Positions 1 to 8,357 of a stretch of DNA of 54,043 bases are shown piece after piece. The DNA is taken from NCBI RefSeq assembly GCF_022748595.1, contig NZ_JALDSX010000024.1, forward strand, positions 1-54,043, written 5' to 3'. The position numbers and the translations under genes were made by a program. Position 1 is the stretch's first letter, and every line of letters starts with the position of its first letter. This DNA is from Brevibacterium sp. ZH18 (GTDB taxonomy: Bacteria > Actinomycetota > Actinomycetes > Actinomycetales > Brevibacteriaceae). Below the pieces are notes generated by a model. It had not been told where the DNA came from, searched no databases, and worked only from the letters and a program-made list of their open reading frames with translations.

Positions 1-26
1 AGAGCAGACTCCCTGAAGTCTGCTCT
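1..26. terminator. Perfect 10-bp inverted repeat at the window edge
   Basis: Positions 1-10 pair exactly with 17-26 around a 6-base loop. It lies beyond the 3' end of the minus-strand S4 gene that stops at 103, so it may terminate that transcript or an unseen gene to the left. No T-tract is visible on either side. Confidence 0.4.
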
Positions 27-102
27 CGACGCTGAGGTCTGCTTTCGATGAGGCTGCGACCGCCAGCGGGCGGCTGGCTCTCGTTGAGGCTGCCCAGATC
101 AC

Positions 103-531
103 TCAGTGGTGGCGGGGGTCCCGGGGATCGGCTCGATCGTGTGGCTTGGCCATGTCGCCGAGGAACTTCTCCATCTCACGCCGGTCCTTCTTCGTCGGTC
201 GCCCCAGCCCTTTGTCCCGTCGGGGCACGAACCCGCGCAGCGCCGGATCCGGCGGCGGGGTGAGATCCTCGTAGCACTGCACAGCAATGGACGCCCCCGG
301 GCGGGTGGGGATGAAGCCGGTGATCTTCCAGACGAATTCGGTGCCGGCCTTACGAACGCGCACTTCCTGACCGACCGAGACCTTCTGCGCGGCTTTGACC
401 CGCTGTCCGTCGACCTGGACATGGCCGCCGCGGCACGCCTGAGTCGCAAGATTGCGTGTCTTGAACATCCGAGTCGTCCACAGCCACACGTCGACGCGGA
501 CGGTCTTGCCCGGAGAGCGATCAATGTCCAT
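103..531 (-). CDS. S4-domain RNA-binding protein (Hsp15/HslR-like)
   Basis: A 142-residue protein. The N-terminal part (about residues 10-60) is a typical S4 fold: VRVDVWLWTTRMFKTRNLA, then GGHVQVDGQRVKAAQKV. The tail is basic and polar. Relatives of the Hsp15 family bind structured rRNA, in E. coli on stalled 50S subunits; the role here is inferred from the family. The start overlaps the end of the upstream minus-strand regulator by 11 bases, suggesting co-transcription and translational coupling. Length is normal for actinobacterial members. Confidence 0.85.
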   Translation of the reverse strand: MDIDRSPGKTVRVDVWLWTTRMFKTRNLATQACRGGHVQVDGQRVKAAQKVSVGQEVRVRKAGTEFVWKITGFIPTRPGASIAVQCYEDLTPPPDPALRGFVPRRDKGLGRPTKKDRREMEKFLGDMAKPHDRADPRDPRHH

Positions 532-1300
532 CGTCGGTCCCCGTCGCCGGATTGTCGGCTCTCGCCGCGGTGTTTGCCCACGAGTGCATCCCGCGACTGC
601 CGCCGGGGCGCTGCACGCTGATGCGCGAGTCCCGGTGCAGCGCGATCTCGGAGCGACGGGTGAAGGTCTGAGCGGGACGGCCTCGTCCCTGGGTCACGGC
701 CTGGCCGGTGGGGTCGAGCAGCGGCAGCATGGTGCGGCGGAAGGTGTCGGCCTGCAGGTCCTCGCCTGCGACGATCTCGTGGAGTTCGCGCAGCTGCCGT
801 AGCGAGAACTCTGAGGGTAGGAGGCCGAAGGGATCCGGCGTGCGCTCATGCAGGGACCGCAGACGGTGCACGGCGACGCGCACGATCTCCTGATGCTCCG
901 AGCTGAGCTCCTGCGTCGAATGCACCGGCACAAGTTTGCGTCGACCTGCGCCTGCCGCGTCCTGAGCGCCTTCATCGTCGAGGCCGGCGTCGGCGGCGGA
1001 GAGCACATCGAGGTGCGCCACGGAGATCACCCAGCCGCGATCATCACGATCGGGCTGATCGAAGACGTGGAGCTGGACCGGGGCACGGTCGACCAGCCGA
1101 GCCTTTTCGCGCAGGCACCGCGCGACCGCCTCGGCGAGTCTCTCCTCCGGGCGGAGGATCGACCCGGGCAGCTGCCAGATGTCATCGCCGGGATGGGTGA
1201 GGAGCACATGGAGGCCGCGCCCGGGAACGGGGCAGAGGACCGCAGTGTCGACCGCGACCGAGGGGCGCGGGAACTGCGTAAGTTGAGTGGAATCAGGCAT
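521..1300 (-). CDS. Nudix-fold protein with C-terminal winged-helix-like region, probable NrtR-type regulator
   Basis: A 259-residue protein. Residues about 14-150 have the Nudix layout (VAVDTAVLCPV ... HPGDDIWQLPGSIL). Residues about 150-215 (GLLPSEFSLRQLRELHEIV and following) resemble the C-terminal DNA-binding domain of NrtR/ADP-ribose-responsive regulators, whose usual targets are NAD-metabolism or sugar genes. The Nudix box is degenerate: where active enzymes have REUxEExGU this protein has RCLREKARL, losing key metal-binding glutamates. It is therefore more likely a ligand sensor than a hydrolase. The C-terminal 40 residues are polar and unmatched. The adjacent S4 gene overlaps it; no target operon is apparent nearby. 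Confidence 0.7.
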   Translation of the reverse strand: MPDSTQLTQFPRPSVAVDTAVLCPVPGRGLHVLLTHPGDDIWQLPGSILRPEERLAEAVARCLREKARLVDRAPVQLHVFDQPDRDDRGWVISVAHLDVLSAADAGLDDEGAQDAAGAGRRKLVPVHSTQELSSEHQEIVRVAVHRLRSLHERTPDPFGLLPSEFSLRQLRELHEIVAGEDLQADTFRRTMLPLLDPTGQAVTQGRGRPAQTFTRRSEIALHRDSRISVQRPGGSRGMHSWANTAARADNPATGTDDGH

Positions 1301-1462
1301 GCTCTTCGAATCGAGGGAGGCTCACAGTGGACAGCTACGCTCACCAGTCTAATTCTCTTCCACCAGGTGACGAATCCGGCGTCGGCAGACCGGCATTGCC
1401 GGGTGCATCCTCGCGTGCGATAGTGTTCGATCTGAGTCTTGACAAGTTGAGGAGAATCACCC

Positions 1463-3397
1463 ATGGCCCTGCGCATGTCGTCCCTGTTTGTGCGAACCCA
1501 GAAGGAAGACCCGGTCGGCGCCGAGGTCGCCAGCCACAAACTGCTGCACCGGGCGGGCTACATCCGCCGGTCAGCACCGGGAATCTACACGTGGCTGCCG
1601 CTGGGCCTCGAGGTCCTGTCGCGGATCGAGAAGATCGTGCGCGAGGAGATGAACCGCGCCGGATCGCAGGAAGTCCACTTCCCAGGACTGCTGCCGGCCG
1701 ATCCCTACCGGACATCGGGACGCTGGGAAGCCTTCGGGCCCGACCTGTTCCACCTCAAGGATCGCAAGGACAACGACTACATCCTCGCGCCCACACACGA
1801 AGAGGTCTTCACCCTCCTCGTCAAGGACCTGTACTCCTCCTACAAGGACCTTCCCCTCTCGATCTTCCAGGTCCAGACCAAATACCGCGACGAGGCCCGC
1901 CCCCGTGCCGGTCTGCTGCGCGGTCGCGAATTCATCATGAAGGACGCCTACTCCTTCGACATCGACGACGCCGGACTCGACGCCTCCTACGAAGCCATGC
2001 GTGTGGCCTACCTGCGTGCCTTCGCCCGCCTCGGCGTGCCCTGCCTGCCAGTCAAGGCCACCCCGGGCGCCATGGGCGGCTCCGGCACCGAAGAGTTCAT
2101 CTACCCCTCCGAGGTCGGCGAAGACACCTTCGTGCGCTCGCCGGGCGGATACGCCGCCAACGTCGAGGCTGTGACCTCGATCGTGCCCGAGACGATCCCG
2201 TTCGAGGATTCGCCCGCCGCCCACGTCGAGGACACACCCGAGACCCCGACCATCGAAACTCTCGTCGATGCCGCGAACGCGAGCCACCCCCGCGAGGACC
2301 GCGCCTGGACCGCCGCCGACACGCTCAAGAACGTCGTCTGCGCCGTCACCCACCCCGACGGCACCCGCGAGATCATCGTCATCGGTCTGCCCGGCGACCG
2401 CGCCGTCGACCTCGACCGTGCGGCCGGCACCGGAATGCTCGGCAACGGCGAAGTCGACCTCGAAGCCGCCACCAGCGAGGACCTTGCCGCCCACCCGGAG
2501 CTGGTCAAGGGCTACATCGGTCCCGGACTCGACCTCGATCACCCGGTCCTCGGCCTCGAGGGCTCCTCGAAGATCCGCTACCTCCTCGACCCCCGCGTCG
2601 TCGACGGCACCCGTTGGATCACCGGAGCCAACGAACCCGGACGCCACGTCTTCGACCTCGTCGCGGGTCGCGACTTCACCGCCGACGGCACGATCGAAGC
2701 CGCCGAGGTGGTCCTCGGTGACCCCGCACCCGATGGTTCCGGCCCGCTGGAGCTGGCCCGCGGTGTTGAGATCGGACAGATCTTCAAACTCGGCCGCAAG
2801 TACGCCGAGGCCCTCGACCTCAAGGTCCTCGACAAGAACGGCAAGGCCACGACCGTGACCATGGGCTCCTACGGCCTCGGCGTCACCCGTGTCATGGCCT
2901 GCATCGCCGAGGAATACCACACGGACTCGGGCCTCCTCTGGCCCCAGCACCTGGCCCCGGCCGACGTCCACATCATCGTGGCCGGCAAGAGCGAGGAGAT
3001 CGCGCAGGCCGCAGAGGACTTCACCTCAGCCTTCGAATCCGAAGGACTCAGCGTCCTCCTCGACGACCGCAACAAGGTCTCGCCCGGGTTCAAGTTCGCC
3101 GACGCCGATCTCATCGGCATCCCGACCGTCATCGTCGTCGGCCGCGGCCTGGCCGAGGGCACCATCGAGGTCCGTGATCGTCTGGCCGATGAGAAGTCAG
3201 AGCTGCCCGTCGCCGAGGTGGTCGCCACCACCGTGGCCAAGGTCCGTGCCGCATACGCTCAGGCGAACGCCGCAGCCGATGCCGCGGTCGCTGGGGTCAC
3301 TGGGGTCTCCGGGGTCACCGAGGTCGCAGGGGTCGACGGGGTCACCGCTGACTCGGCACCTGCAGCGGACGTGGCCGGCCAGTCCCTGACGGACTGA
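1463..3397 (+). CDS. proS: Prolyl-tRNA synthetase
   Basis: A 644-residue class II aminoacyl-tRNA synthetase that charges tRNA-Pro in the cytoplasm. The ATG at 1463 follows a purine-rich GAGGAG. Motif 2 is around residue 140 ([11 protein letters not shown]), followed by [13 protein letters not shown]; the insertion (editing) domain spans about 225-405 as in bacterial-type ProRS; motif 3 (GSYGLGVTR) is near residue 468; the anticodon-binding domain follows. After the domain ends (about residue 600) there is an unusual Ala-rich then Gly-Val repeat tail ending in QSLTD. The gene is divergent from the Nudix regulator across a 162-base gap. Confidence 0.97.
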   Translation: MALRMSSLFVRTQKEDPVGAEVASHKLLHRAGYIRRSAPGIYTWLPLGLEVLSRIEKIVREEMNRAGSQEVHFPGLLPADPYRTSGRWEAFGPDLFHLKDRKDNDYILAPTHEEVFTLLVKDLYSSYKDLPLSIFQVQTKYRDEARPRAGLLRGREFIMKDAYSFDIDDAGLDASYEAMRVAYLRAFARLGVPCLPVKATPGAMGGSGTEEFIYPSEVGEDTFVRSPGGYAANVEAVTSIVPETIPFEDSPAAHVEDTPETPTIETLVDAANASHPREDRAWTAADTLKNVVCAVTHPDGTREIIVIGLPGDRAVDLDRAAGTGMLGNGEVDLEAATSEDLAAHPELVKGYIGPGLDLDHPVLGLEGSSKIRYLLDPRVVDGTRWITGANEPGRHVFDLVAGRDFTADGTIEAAEVVLGDPAPDGSGPLELARGVEIGQIFKLGRKYAEALDLKVLDKNGKATTVTMGSYGLGVTRVMACIAEEYHTDSGLLWPQHLAPADVHIIVAGKSEEIAQAAEDFTSAFESEGLSVLLDDRNKVSPGFKFADADLIGIPTVIVVGRGLAEGTIEVRDRLADEKSELPVAEVVATTVAKVRAAYAQANAAADAAVAGVTGVSGVTEVAGVDGVTADSAPAADVAGQSLTD

Positions 3398-3410
3398 GAC
3401 CGCGCAGGTG

Positions 3411-4217
3411 ATGGAGGCTTTCACCGGCGGCATCGATGTCACTCTCGGCCTGGTCCTGTGGCTGCTCGGCGCAGGACTTTTGGCCGGCTGGGTCGACGCC
3501 GTCGTCGGCGGGGGAGGCCTCATCCAGCTCCCGGCGATGCTGCTGGTGCCGGGCATGACCCCGGTCCAAGCGGTGGCCACGAACAAGGTCGGCTCGATCG
3601 CGGGAACAACGGCCTCGGCGGTGACTTATCTGCGCAAGATCACCCCGGACAGATCGGCGACGATTCCGGCCGCGGCCACGGCCTTCCTCGGTGCGGTCAT
3701 CGGCGCGAAGCTGGCCACGCTCGTGCCCAGCGAACTCTTCACCCCGATCATCCTCGCCGCGCTCATCGGGGTCGGCCTCTTTACGGTGCTCAACCCCAGC
3801 CTCGGCGCCGATGCGACCCTGCGATTCGGCGAGTCGTCGAAGCGCCACCACGCACTGTCCTGGCTGATCGGGTTCGCGATCGGCGTCTACGACGGAATCC
3901 TGGGACCGGGCACTGGATCGTTCCTCGTCATCGCCTTCGTCTCGATCATCGGGTTCTCGTTCCTCCAAGCCTCAGCGACCGCGAAGGTCATCAACTGGGC
4001 GACGAACCTCGGTGCGCTGGTCTATTTCGTCCCCGACGGCCAGGTCGTGTGGGCGCTGGGACTCATCGTCGCTGTCGGCAACGTCGCAGGCGGGATCGTC
4101 GGGGCTCGCACTGCGCTGAAGAAAGGGTCAGGATTCGTCCGCGTGGTGTTCGTCATCGTCGTGTCCGCGATGATCATCAAACTCGGCTATGACGTGATCT
4201 CAGGCCTCGTCCACTGA
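3411..4217 (+). CDS. TSUP (TauE/SafE) family membrane permease
   Basis: A hydrophobic protein of about 268 residues with roughly eight membrane helices. The two TSUP half-signatures are visible: GWVDAVVGGGGLIQLPAML near the N terminus and GVYDGILGPGTGSFLV mid-protein. The family exports or imports sulfur-containing organic or inorganic anions (sulfite, sulfoacetate, taurine-related); the substrate cannot be told here. GTG at 3408 and ATG at 3411 are both possible; the spacing to proS is only about 13 bases, suggesting read-through from proS. Confidence 0.9.
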   Translation: MEAFTGGIDVTLGLVLWLLGAGLLAGWVDAVVGGGGLIQLPAMLLVPGMTPVQAVATNKVGSIAGTTASAVTYLRKITPDRSATIPAAATAFLGAVIGAKLATLVPSELFTPIILAALIGVGLFTVLNPSLGADATLRFGESSKRHHALSWLIGFAIGVYDGILGPGTGSFLVIAFVSIIGFSFLQASATAKVINWATNLGALVYFVPDGQVVWALGLIVAVGNVAGGIVGARTALKKGSGFVRVVFVIVVSAMIIKLGYDVISGLVH

Positions 4218-4219
4218 TC

Positions 4220-4475
4220 GCGCTGGCCCTCGCTGCTGGACGCGGAGCTCGTTTCAGCAACCTTCCGGGCGTTCAGCAACCCCGCTGAAGGTGGCTCGTC
4301 GCCCGGAAGGTTGCTGGCGTCGGCGCGGGCGTCGGTGCGGGCATCGGCACGGGCGTCGGTGCGGAGCCGAGCAGGGGCGGAGAGCAGGGGCAGAGCGCTG
4401 GCCCTCGCTGCCGGACGCGGAGCTCGTTTCAGCAACCTTCCGGGCGTTCAGCAACCCCGCTAAAGGTGGCTGCTC
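4220..4475. repeat. 175-bp tandem repeat, second copy interrupted
   Basis: The sequence starting at 4220 (GCGCTGGCCCTCGCTG...) recurs at 4395 with a period of exactly 175 bases. Each unit contains the nested palindrome described at 4255, followed by a 12-bp minisatellite of the form GCGTCGGCGCGG / GCGTCGGTGCGG / GCATCGGCACGG (about 4317-4365). The second unit is cut at about 4475 by the insertion sequence and continues after 6054. In minus-strand translation the minisatellite gives ADAR-type peptides, which I regard as meaningless. Confidence 0.8.
4255..4316. repeat. Nested palindrome, intact copy
   Basis: Arms 4255-4271 and 4300-4316 are a perfect 17-bp inverted repeat (CAGCAACCTTCCGGGCG and its complement). 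The loop itself holds a second perfect hairpin, TTCAGC 4272-4277 with GCTGAA 4284-4289. It sits 38 bases after the permease stop, so it may act as its terminator; its ends resemble those of the palindrome at 23688. Confidence 0.75.
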
Positions 4476-4482
4476 CCCCGTT

Positions 4483-4504
4483 TGCCAGACTGGTCTTGAG
4501 TCAC
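4483..4504 (+). repeat. Left terminal inverted repeat of the IS
   Basis: TGCCAGACTGGTCTTGAGTC... aligns with the reverse complement of 6027-6047 (TGTCAAGCTGTGTTGAGTC...) over about 21 bases, with five mismatches and one single-base gap. The shared core is TTGAGTCAC. Confidence 0.7.
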
Positions 4505-4530
4505 CCCGCTAATCGAAGTGAGGACGAATC

Positions 4531-4983
4531 ATGACCGTCTCCCGTGGCTATAGTAGCGACGAGATCCGCGGCTTCATTGCCGCGTACGACACCATCCCAT
4601 TCGGGAGAAAGCTCCAATGGGTCGAGGAGCAGTCATTCACCAAATGGCAGCTCTATCGGTGGATGCGAGCAAGCTTTTCCGGTGATCTCGACCGAGGACT
4701 GGTCCCGAGAGAGAATGGGACCATGTCGATACCCTCCCGCCGGAAGACTCGGTCACAGGTTATGGCCCCGAACCGTGACAAAGACTTGGCTGCACAGCTG
4801 GCTGCTCAAGAGAAGGAACTGGCAGCCAAGGATGTTGAGATCAATCGCCAGGCTGATCAGATCCACCGGCTTGAAGAGGCCACCGATGCGTTGGGAAAAG
4901 CTATTGGGCTCTTGCACGACCGCGACGTGCACGAGTCCGCGCCCGGGCAGTCCACAGCGATCCCGCGGCCCAAGAGTTCCTGA
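4531..4983 (+). CDS. IS3-family transposase OrfA (helix-turn-helix subunit)
   Basis: A 150-residue protein. The N terminus (GYSSDEIRGFIAAYDTI ... FTKWQLYRWMRA) is a helix-turn-helix of the transposase_8 type; residues about 90-125 form a charged coiled coil (AAQEKELAAKDVEINRQ) that would mediate multimerisation. ATG 4531 lies shortly inside the left inverted repeat. The OrfB frame is open from 4875 and lies in -1, so a fused OrfAB transposase by programmed -1 frameshifting is expected as in the family; the run AAAAG at 4896-4900 is one possible slip site but a later site is equally possible. Confidence 0.85.
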   Translation: MTVSRGYSSDEIRGFIAAYDTIPFGRKLQWVEEQSFTKWQLYRWMRASFSGDLDRGLVPRENGTMSIPSRRKTRSQVMAPNRDKDLAAQLAAQEKELAAKDVEINRQADQIHRLEEATDALGKAIGLLHDRDVHESAPGQSTAIPRPKSS

Positions 4984-5000
4984 CGCTTGAGAACACGCTC

Positions 5001-6020
5001 GTGGCCGATCTCACGGGCCTGCTGGGTTCGCAACGGGCTGCGTTGACAACGGTAGGGCTCTCTCGTGGGTCGTGGCAGAACCGACAGGCACCACCGCCTT
5101 ATATGAGTGCGCCGATCCATCAGGCTGATCGGGCGTATGAGAGTCGGATCAGTCAGGAGGACCGAAGTCGGATCGGGAGTCTGATTCTGGCTGGTTGGGC
5201 GGGCGGGAACTCGGTGTCACATTCCTATGCCGCGGCGTGGGACCAGGGTATGTATCTGGCATCCCAGCGGTCGTGGTGGCGCATCGCGGCAGAGATCGAG
5301 GACCAGATGCTGCGTCCCCAGATCCCGAAGAAGTCGGGCAAACGCAGCCCTCGTCAGGTACCGGTATTGAAGGCCACGGGTCCGGGCCAGGTGTGGTCCT
5401 GGGATATAACCGATTTGTATTCGACCTGGTCGGGAGTGGTGTTCAAGGCGTACAAGATCATCGATATCTTCTCCCGTGAGATCAAGGGGTACCGGGTCGA
5501 GGAGCGCGAGAGTGATCACATGGCTGTAGAGATGTTTCGTACCGCGATTGCTGCCCATGGTGTGCCTGGTGTCGTCCATGCCGATTCTGGTCCGGCGATG
5601 ACGTCGAATGCGTTGCGTGACTACCTCACCGGCGAGGGTGTTGGCCTGTCTCATAACCGTCCGTATGTGTCCAATGACAATCCGTTTTCCGAGGCAAGCT
5701 TTCGCACGATGAAGTATCGGCCGCAGTATCCACGGATCTTCGAGTCGGTCGAGGCTGCCCGCGAGTACGTGGATGGTTACGTCGTTTGGTACAACCGTGA
5801 GCACCGACATTCCGGGATCGCGTTGTTCACTCCCTCGCAGGTTGATGACGGGTCCTGGAAGCAGGTGTGGGAGGTTCGAGATACTGCTTTGAGGGCGTAC
5901 TACACGAGGAATAGAGCGCGTTTCAGTCGATACCCGACGACGCCGGCACCCTATGACGTCGTCGGGATCAATCTGTCCGAGGCTGAGAGACTGTCAGCGA
6001 AAGAAATGACCTGTATTTAA
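5001..6020 (+). CDS. IS3-family transposase OrfB (DDE integrase domain)
   Basis: A 339-residue rve-type catalytic part counted from GTG 5001. The DDE triad is complete: D135 in WSWDIT, D195 in HADSG and E231 in NPFSEASF, with exactly 35 residues between the second D and the E. Coding character continues upstream of 5001 in the same frame (QEFLTLENTL...), so the natural product is probably the frameshifted OrfAB and the GTG may not be used. The stop lies a few bases before the right inverted repeat. Codon use is less GC3-biased than the flanking genes, as expected for a recent arrival. Confidence 0.88.
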   Translation: MADLTGLLGSQRAALTTVGLSRGSWQNRQAPPPYMSAPIHQADRAYESRISQEDRSRIGSLILAGWAGGNSVSHSYAAAWDQGMYLASQRSWWRIAAEIEDQMLRPQIPKKSGKRSPRQVPVLKATGPGQVWSWDITDLYSTWSGVVFKAYKIIDIFSREIKGYRVEERESDHMAVEMFRTAIAAHGVPGVVHADSGPAMTSNALRDYLTGEGVGLSHNRPYVSNDNPFSEASFRTMKYRPQYPRIFESVEAAREYVDGYVVWYNREHRHSGIALFTPSQVDDGSWKQVWEVRDTALRAYYTRNRARFSRYPTTPAPYDVVGINLSEAERLSAKEMTCI

Positions 6021-6026
6021 CCGAAG

Positions 6027-6047
6027 TGACTCAACACAGCTTGACAG
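6027..6047 (-). repeat. Right terminal inverted repeat of the IS
   Basis: Imperfect complement of 4483-4504 (core GTGACTCAA). It ends with CA at 6047, the usual IS3 terminal dinucleotide. Confidence 0.7.
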
Positions 6048-6053
6048 CGAACG

Positions 6054-6175
6054 CTCGCCCGGAAGGTTGCTGGCATCGGCGCAGACGTCGGCGCTGGCAT
6101 CGGCGCGGGCGTCGGTTCTGGGGCAGAGCAGGGGCATCGGTGTTGGGGCAGAGCGCGGGCGTCGGTGCTGGGGCA
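6054..6175. repeat. Displaced right half of the 175-bp repeat
   Basis: 6057-6073 is the exact 3' arm (CGCCCGGAAGGTTGCTG) whose partner is 4430-4446, on the other side of the insertion sequence. It is followed by a degenerate minisatellite of GGCATCGGCGC / GGCGTCGGT and GGGGCAGAGC motifs. It ends just before the stop of the minus-strand kinase at 6199. Confidence 0.75.
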
Positions 6176-6198
6176 GTCGAGTGGGATCCCGGAGGCTC

Positions 6199-7218
6199 TC
6201 AGCCGATGGGCTTGAGGGAATGGGCATTGACGCCGAGGACATCGACACCTGAGAGCGCCCGTGCCACCCACAGGGACCTCGCGGCGTCGGCCAGCGATCC
6301 CTGCGATCCCTTGCGTGCGGACCGGAGGTACCAGAACATGTTCGTGACCTCGCGGGCCACTGCAGCTCCCATGCCGTACTGCGGATCGATCCCCGCGCAC
6401 AGGGCCAGGTCGGTGGCGAATCCGCGCAGCCAGGCTGCTTGGGCCTGAGGGTGCTGGGACGGGATCTCGACGAGGCGGTTCCACAGGATCGGGGCCATCG
6501 TGTAGGCCGTCGGTCCGGCCAACGGCTGCGGATCGATGGCCTTCCACGTCGAGATCCCGGCGGCATCCGGATTGCCCGCGAGGATGTTGTAGTAGTGCAG
6601 ATCGGCGTGGATGAGCCAGTGCTCGTCCGAGGCGGCCAACGTCTGCATCCAATTGCGCGCGAACGAGAGCAGGAGCGCATCCCCGGGGCCGGTCTCCGAC
6701 CATCCTGTGAGCAGCGAGGCATCCGCGTCGAAGGTGCCCAACCATCCGGACGCGAGGTCCTGGACCCGAAGGAATTCCGAATCTGCAGGGATCTCGAGCG
6801 ATCGCTGCAGCGCGCCCCAGACCGGAGGGACATCGGCCAGCGGCAGCACGGAGAGATTGTCCTGAGTCCGCAGCCGCTCCTGGAGAGTGGCGCGGAAGCT
6901 GTGGTCGTCCCTGATCACCCGCACGGCGCCGTGGCCGTTCCACATCTTCAGCGCCCGCAGGGCCTGCGCATGCGCGGCCGTATGCGCCGAGGTGGGGGCT
7001 GCGAACCGGAGCACACCCTGGTAATGCTCCTGAGTGAGGACGGGAATGACGAGGCTCTCACACCCTGCCCATGGTGAGCCGGGAACATCGTCGAAGCGCA
7101 ACTTCCACCGGTCGGCGAGCTCATTGGCCATGAAGTCCAGCGCCGCAACCCAGGCATCGGTGCGGTATTCGCCGATGATGTCCCGGGTCGCACGGTAGAG
7201 AACGTCGGGAACCTTCAT
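6199..7218 (-). CDS. APH/hydroxyurea-kinase-like phosphotransferase (StrB family fold)
   Basis: A 339-residue protein. The kinase catalytic loop is WLIHADLHYYNILAG (about residue 210), followed by AIDPQPLAGPTAY, which stands for the metal-binding DFG-like aspartate, and APILWNR, as in the aminoglycoside/hydroxyurea antibiotic resistance kinase family (PF04655 type). It may phosphorylate a small hydroxylated compound; whether it gives resistance is unknown. The ATG at 7218 overlaps the stop of the upstream lipoprotein gene (ATGA), so the two are translationally coupled. A longer frame upstream exists but lacks family similarity. Confidence 0.8.
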   Translation of the reverse strand: MKVPDVLYRATRDIIGEYRTDAWVAALDFMANELADRWKLRFDDVPGSPWAGCESLVIPVLTQEHYQGVLRFAAPTSAHTAAHAQALRALKMWNGHGAVRVIRDDHSFRATLQERLRTQDNLSVLPLADVPPVWGALQRSLEIPADSEFLRVQDLASGWLGTFDADASLLTGWSETGPGDALLLSFARNWMQTLAASDEHWLIHADLHYYNILAGNPDAAGISTWKAIDPQPLAGPTAYTMAPILWNRLVEIPSQHPQAQAAWLRGFATDLALCAGIDPQYGMGAAVAREVTNMFWYLRSARKGSQGSLADAARSLWVARALSGVDVLGVNAHSLKPIG

Positions 7219-8213
7219 GACGTGGCCTCTGCCACGCCGGACTTCCCGGAATACGAATAGCGCAGGGCCTGCGCATCCGCGAACACCGTGCGGGTCCGAG
7301 CAGACTCCCACAGTCGCAGCGTGGCCAGCGGGTCGGCCTCCAGCCACGGAAGGATGGCCGCTGCCAAGGAGTCCTCAAGCGACAGTGCCAACTCACTCGA
7401 GGAGGCGGCATCGGTCGGGCTCGGGTCGAGCTTCCACGCGGCAGCGTCGGGGTCTGCGGCGGACTCGCCCAGCTTCTCGAGCATCTCGCCGGCCAGTGAT
7501 CCCAACGATTCCAGTCGCGCCACAGCGCCCTTGCGCTCAGGTGACTTCGTGTCGAACTTCACAGCGAGGCGTTCATAGCCGTACGAGGCGGCCCGGGCAG
7601 CGTCGAGGATCGAGTTCCAGATCTTATGGTGCCCGGAGTCCTTGTCAGTACCGTCGGAATCTTTGTGCTCACGTCTCGTGGTGGTTGAGTCCTTGCCGCC
7701 GGACGGCTCGGAACTCGGCGACTGGCCGGCATCATCGCCGGCCGTCCGGGAGCCCTGGATCAGGCCGTCGGCGGTGTCGATGAGCCCAGCCTTCCGGGTT
7801 CCTGCCGTCAGCGTCATCCCCGTCGCCACGTCGACGAGGACCGGGATCAGCGACGGTCGCAGCTGGGGGATCACCTCGAACACTGCGGAGGAGACCACCT
7901 CGGCGGCGTCGATGTAGGTGCGGGAGGTTTCGGTCGGAGGAGCCTGGGTTGCCATCTCGGACGGCGGCGACCATACGGGACCGATAGCATCGCGGAACTT
8001 CGCCAGATCCTCGCCGGCAGTCGCAGGATCGCCGGAGCCCGCAGTCGTCGCCGCCAGGATCCGAGCGATTCGATTGCGCAGCTCCTGCGTCGCATCGAGG
8101 GTGGGAACGTCGGGCGCAGTGTCGAGTCGCAGACCACAGGCGGAGAGAAGACTCAGGCCTGCGCCGCTGCCACCGAGGAGGAGAAGTGAGCGACGGCTGA
8201 CAGGAGAACGCAT
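7215..8213 (-). CDS. DUF4439-type ferritin-like lipoprotein
   Basis: A 332-residue protein with a twin-arginine-like lipoprotein signal: SRRSLLLLGGSGAGL, then lipobox LLSAC with the cysteine near residue 26. The mature part is helical. The C-terminal 130 residues (IWNSILDAARAASYGYERLAVKF ... LRLWESARTR) resemble the actinobacterial DUF4439 ferritin-like helical domain; a Ser/Asp/Lys-rich linker separates it from an N-terminal helical region. Function is unknown. It is divergent from rimP and coupled to the kinase gene downstream. The start is 6 bases after a TAGGAT box. Confidence 0.75.
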   Translation of the reverse strand: MRSPVSRRSLLLLGGSGAGLSLLSACGLRLDTAPDVPTLDATQELRNRIARILAATTAGSGDPATAGEDLAKFRDAIGPVWSPPSEMATQAPPTETSRTYIDAAEVVSSAVFEVIPQLRPSLIPVLVDVATGMTLTAGTRKAGLIDTADGLIQGSRTAGDDAGQSPSSEPSGGKDSTTTRREHKDSDGTDKDSGHHKIWNSILDAARAASYGYERLAVKFDTKSPERKGAVARLESLGSLAGEMLEKLGESAADPDAAAWKLDPSPTDAASSSELALSLEDSLAAAILPWLEADPLATLRLWESARTRTVFADAQALRYSYSGKSGVAEATS

Positions 8214-8219
8214 GGGCCA

Positions 8220-8225
8220 ATCCTA
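8220..8225 (-). promoter_or_regulatory. -10 box of the DUF4439 gene
   Basis: TAGGAT on the minus strand, exactly 6 bases from the ATG at 8213, with no Shine-Dalgarno between: a probable leaderless start. Confidence 0.5.
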
Positions 8226-8357
8226 GCCGATGCCTACCGGCTGACCGGGGGAGTCGCATAGGCTGGGACGAACCCAGTCAACAGGGAAAACATAACGTTC
8301 ACGGGCGGGGCGCAGTCCATAGGGCGTCACCGGTGGCGGACGAGGACAGGAGGACAC

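Larger units (their letters stand above)
4476..6053 (+). mobile_element. IS3-family insertion sequence, about 1.58 kb
   Basis: Contains an OrfA/OrfB pair in -1 relation and imperfect terminal inverted repeats (4483-4504 and 6027-6047). The boundary is set from the host repeat: GCTC occurs at 4472-4475 and again at 6054-6057, and joining the two sides with one GCTC restores a 21-base stretch that matches the intact palindrome copy (4291-4311 region) in length and in all but two central positions. If instead the element ends at the TG/CA of the inverted repeats (4483 to 6047), a target duplication is not visible. It looks intact and possibly active. Confidence 0.8.

Noticed and set aside
1571..2971. 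466-residue minus-strand frame opposite proS
   Set aside because: Shadow frame with Gly/Val/Asp bias; proS covers it fully.
4187..4454. Short minus-strand frames with DARADAR-type repeats in the 175-bp repeats
   Set aside because: The peptides arise from translating the 12-bp minisatellite and palindromes; the frame is not kept in the displaced right-hand half.
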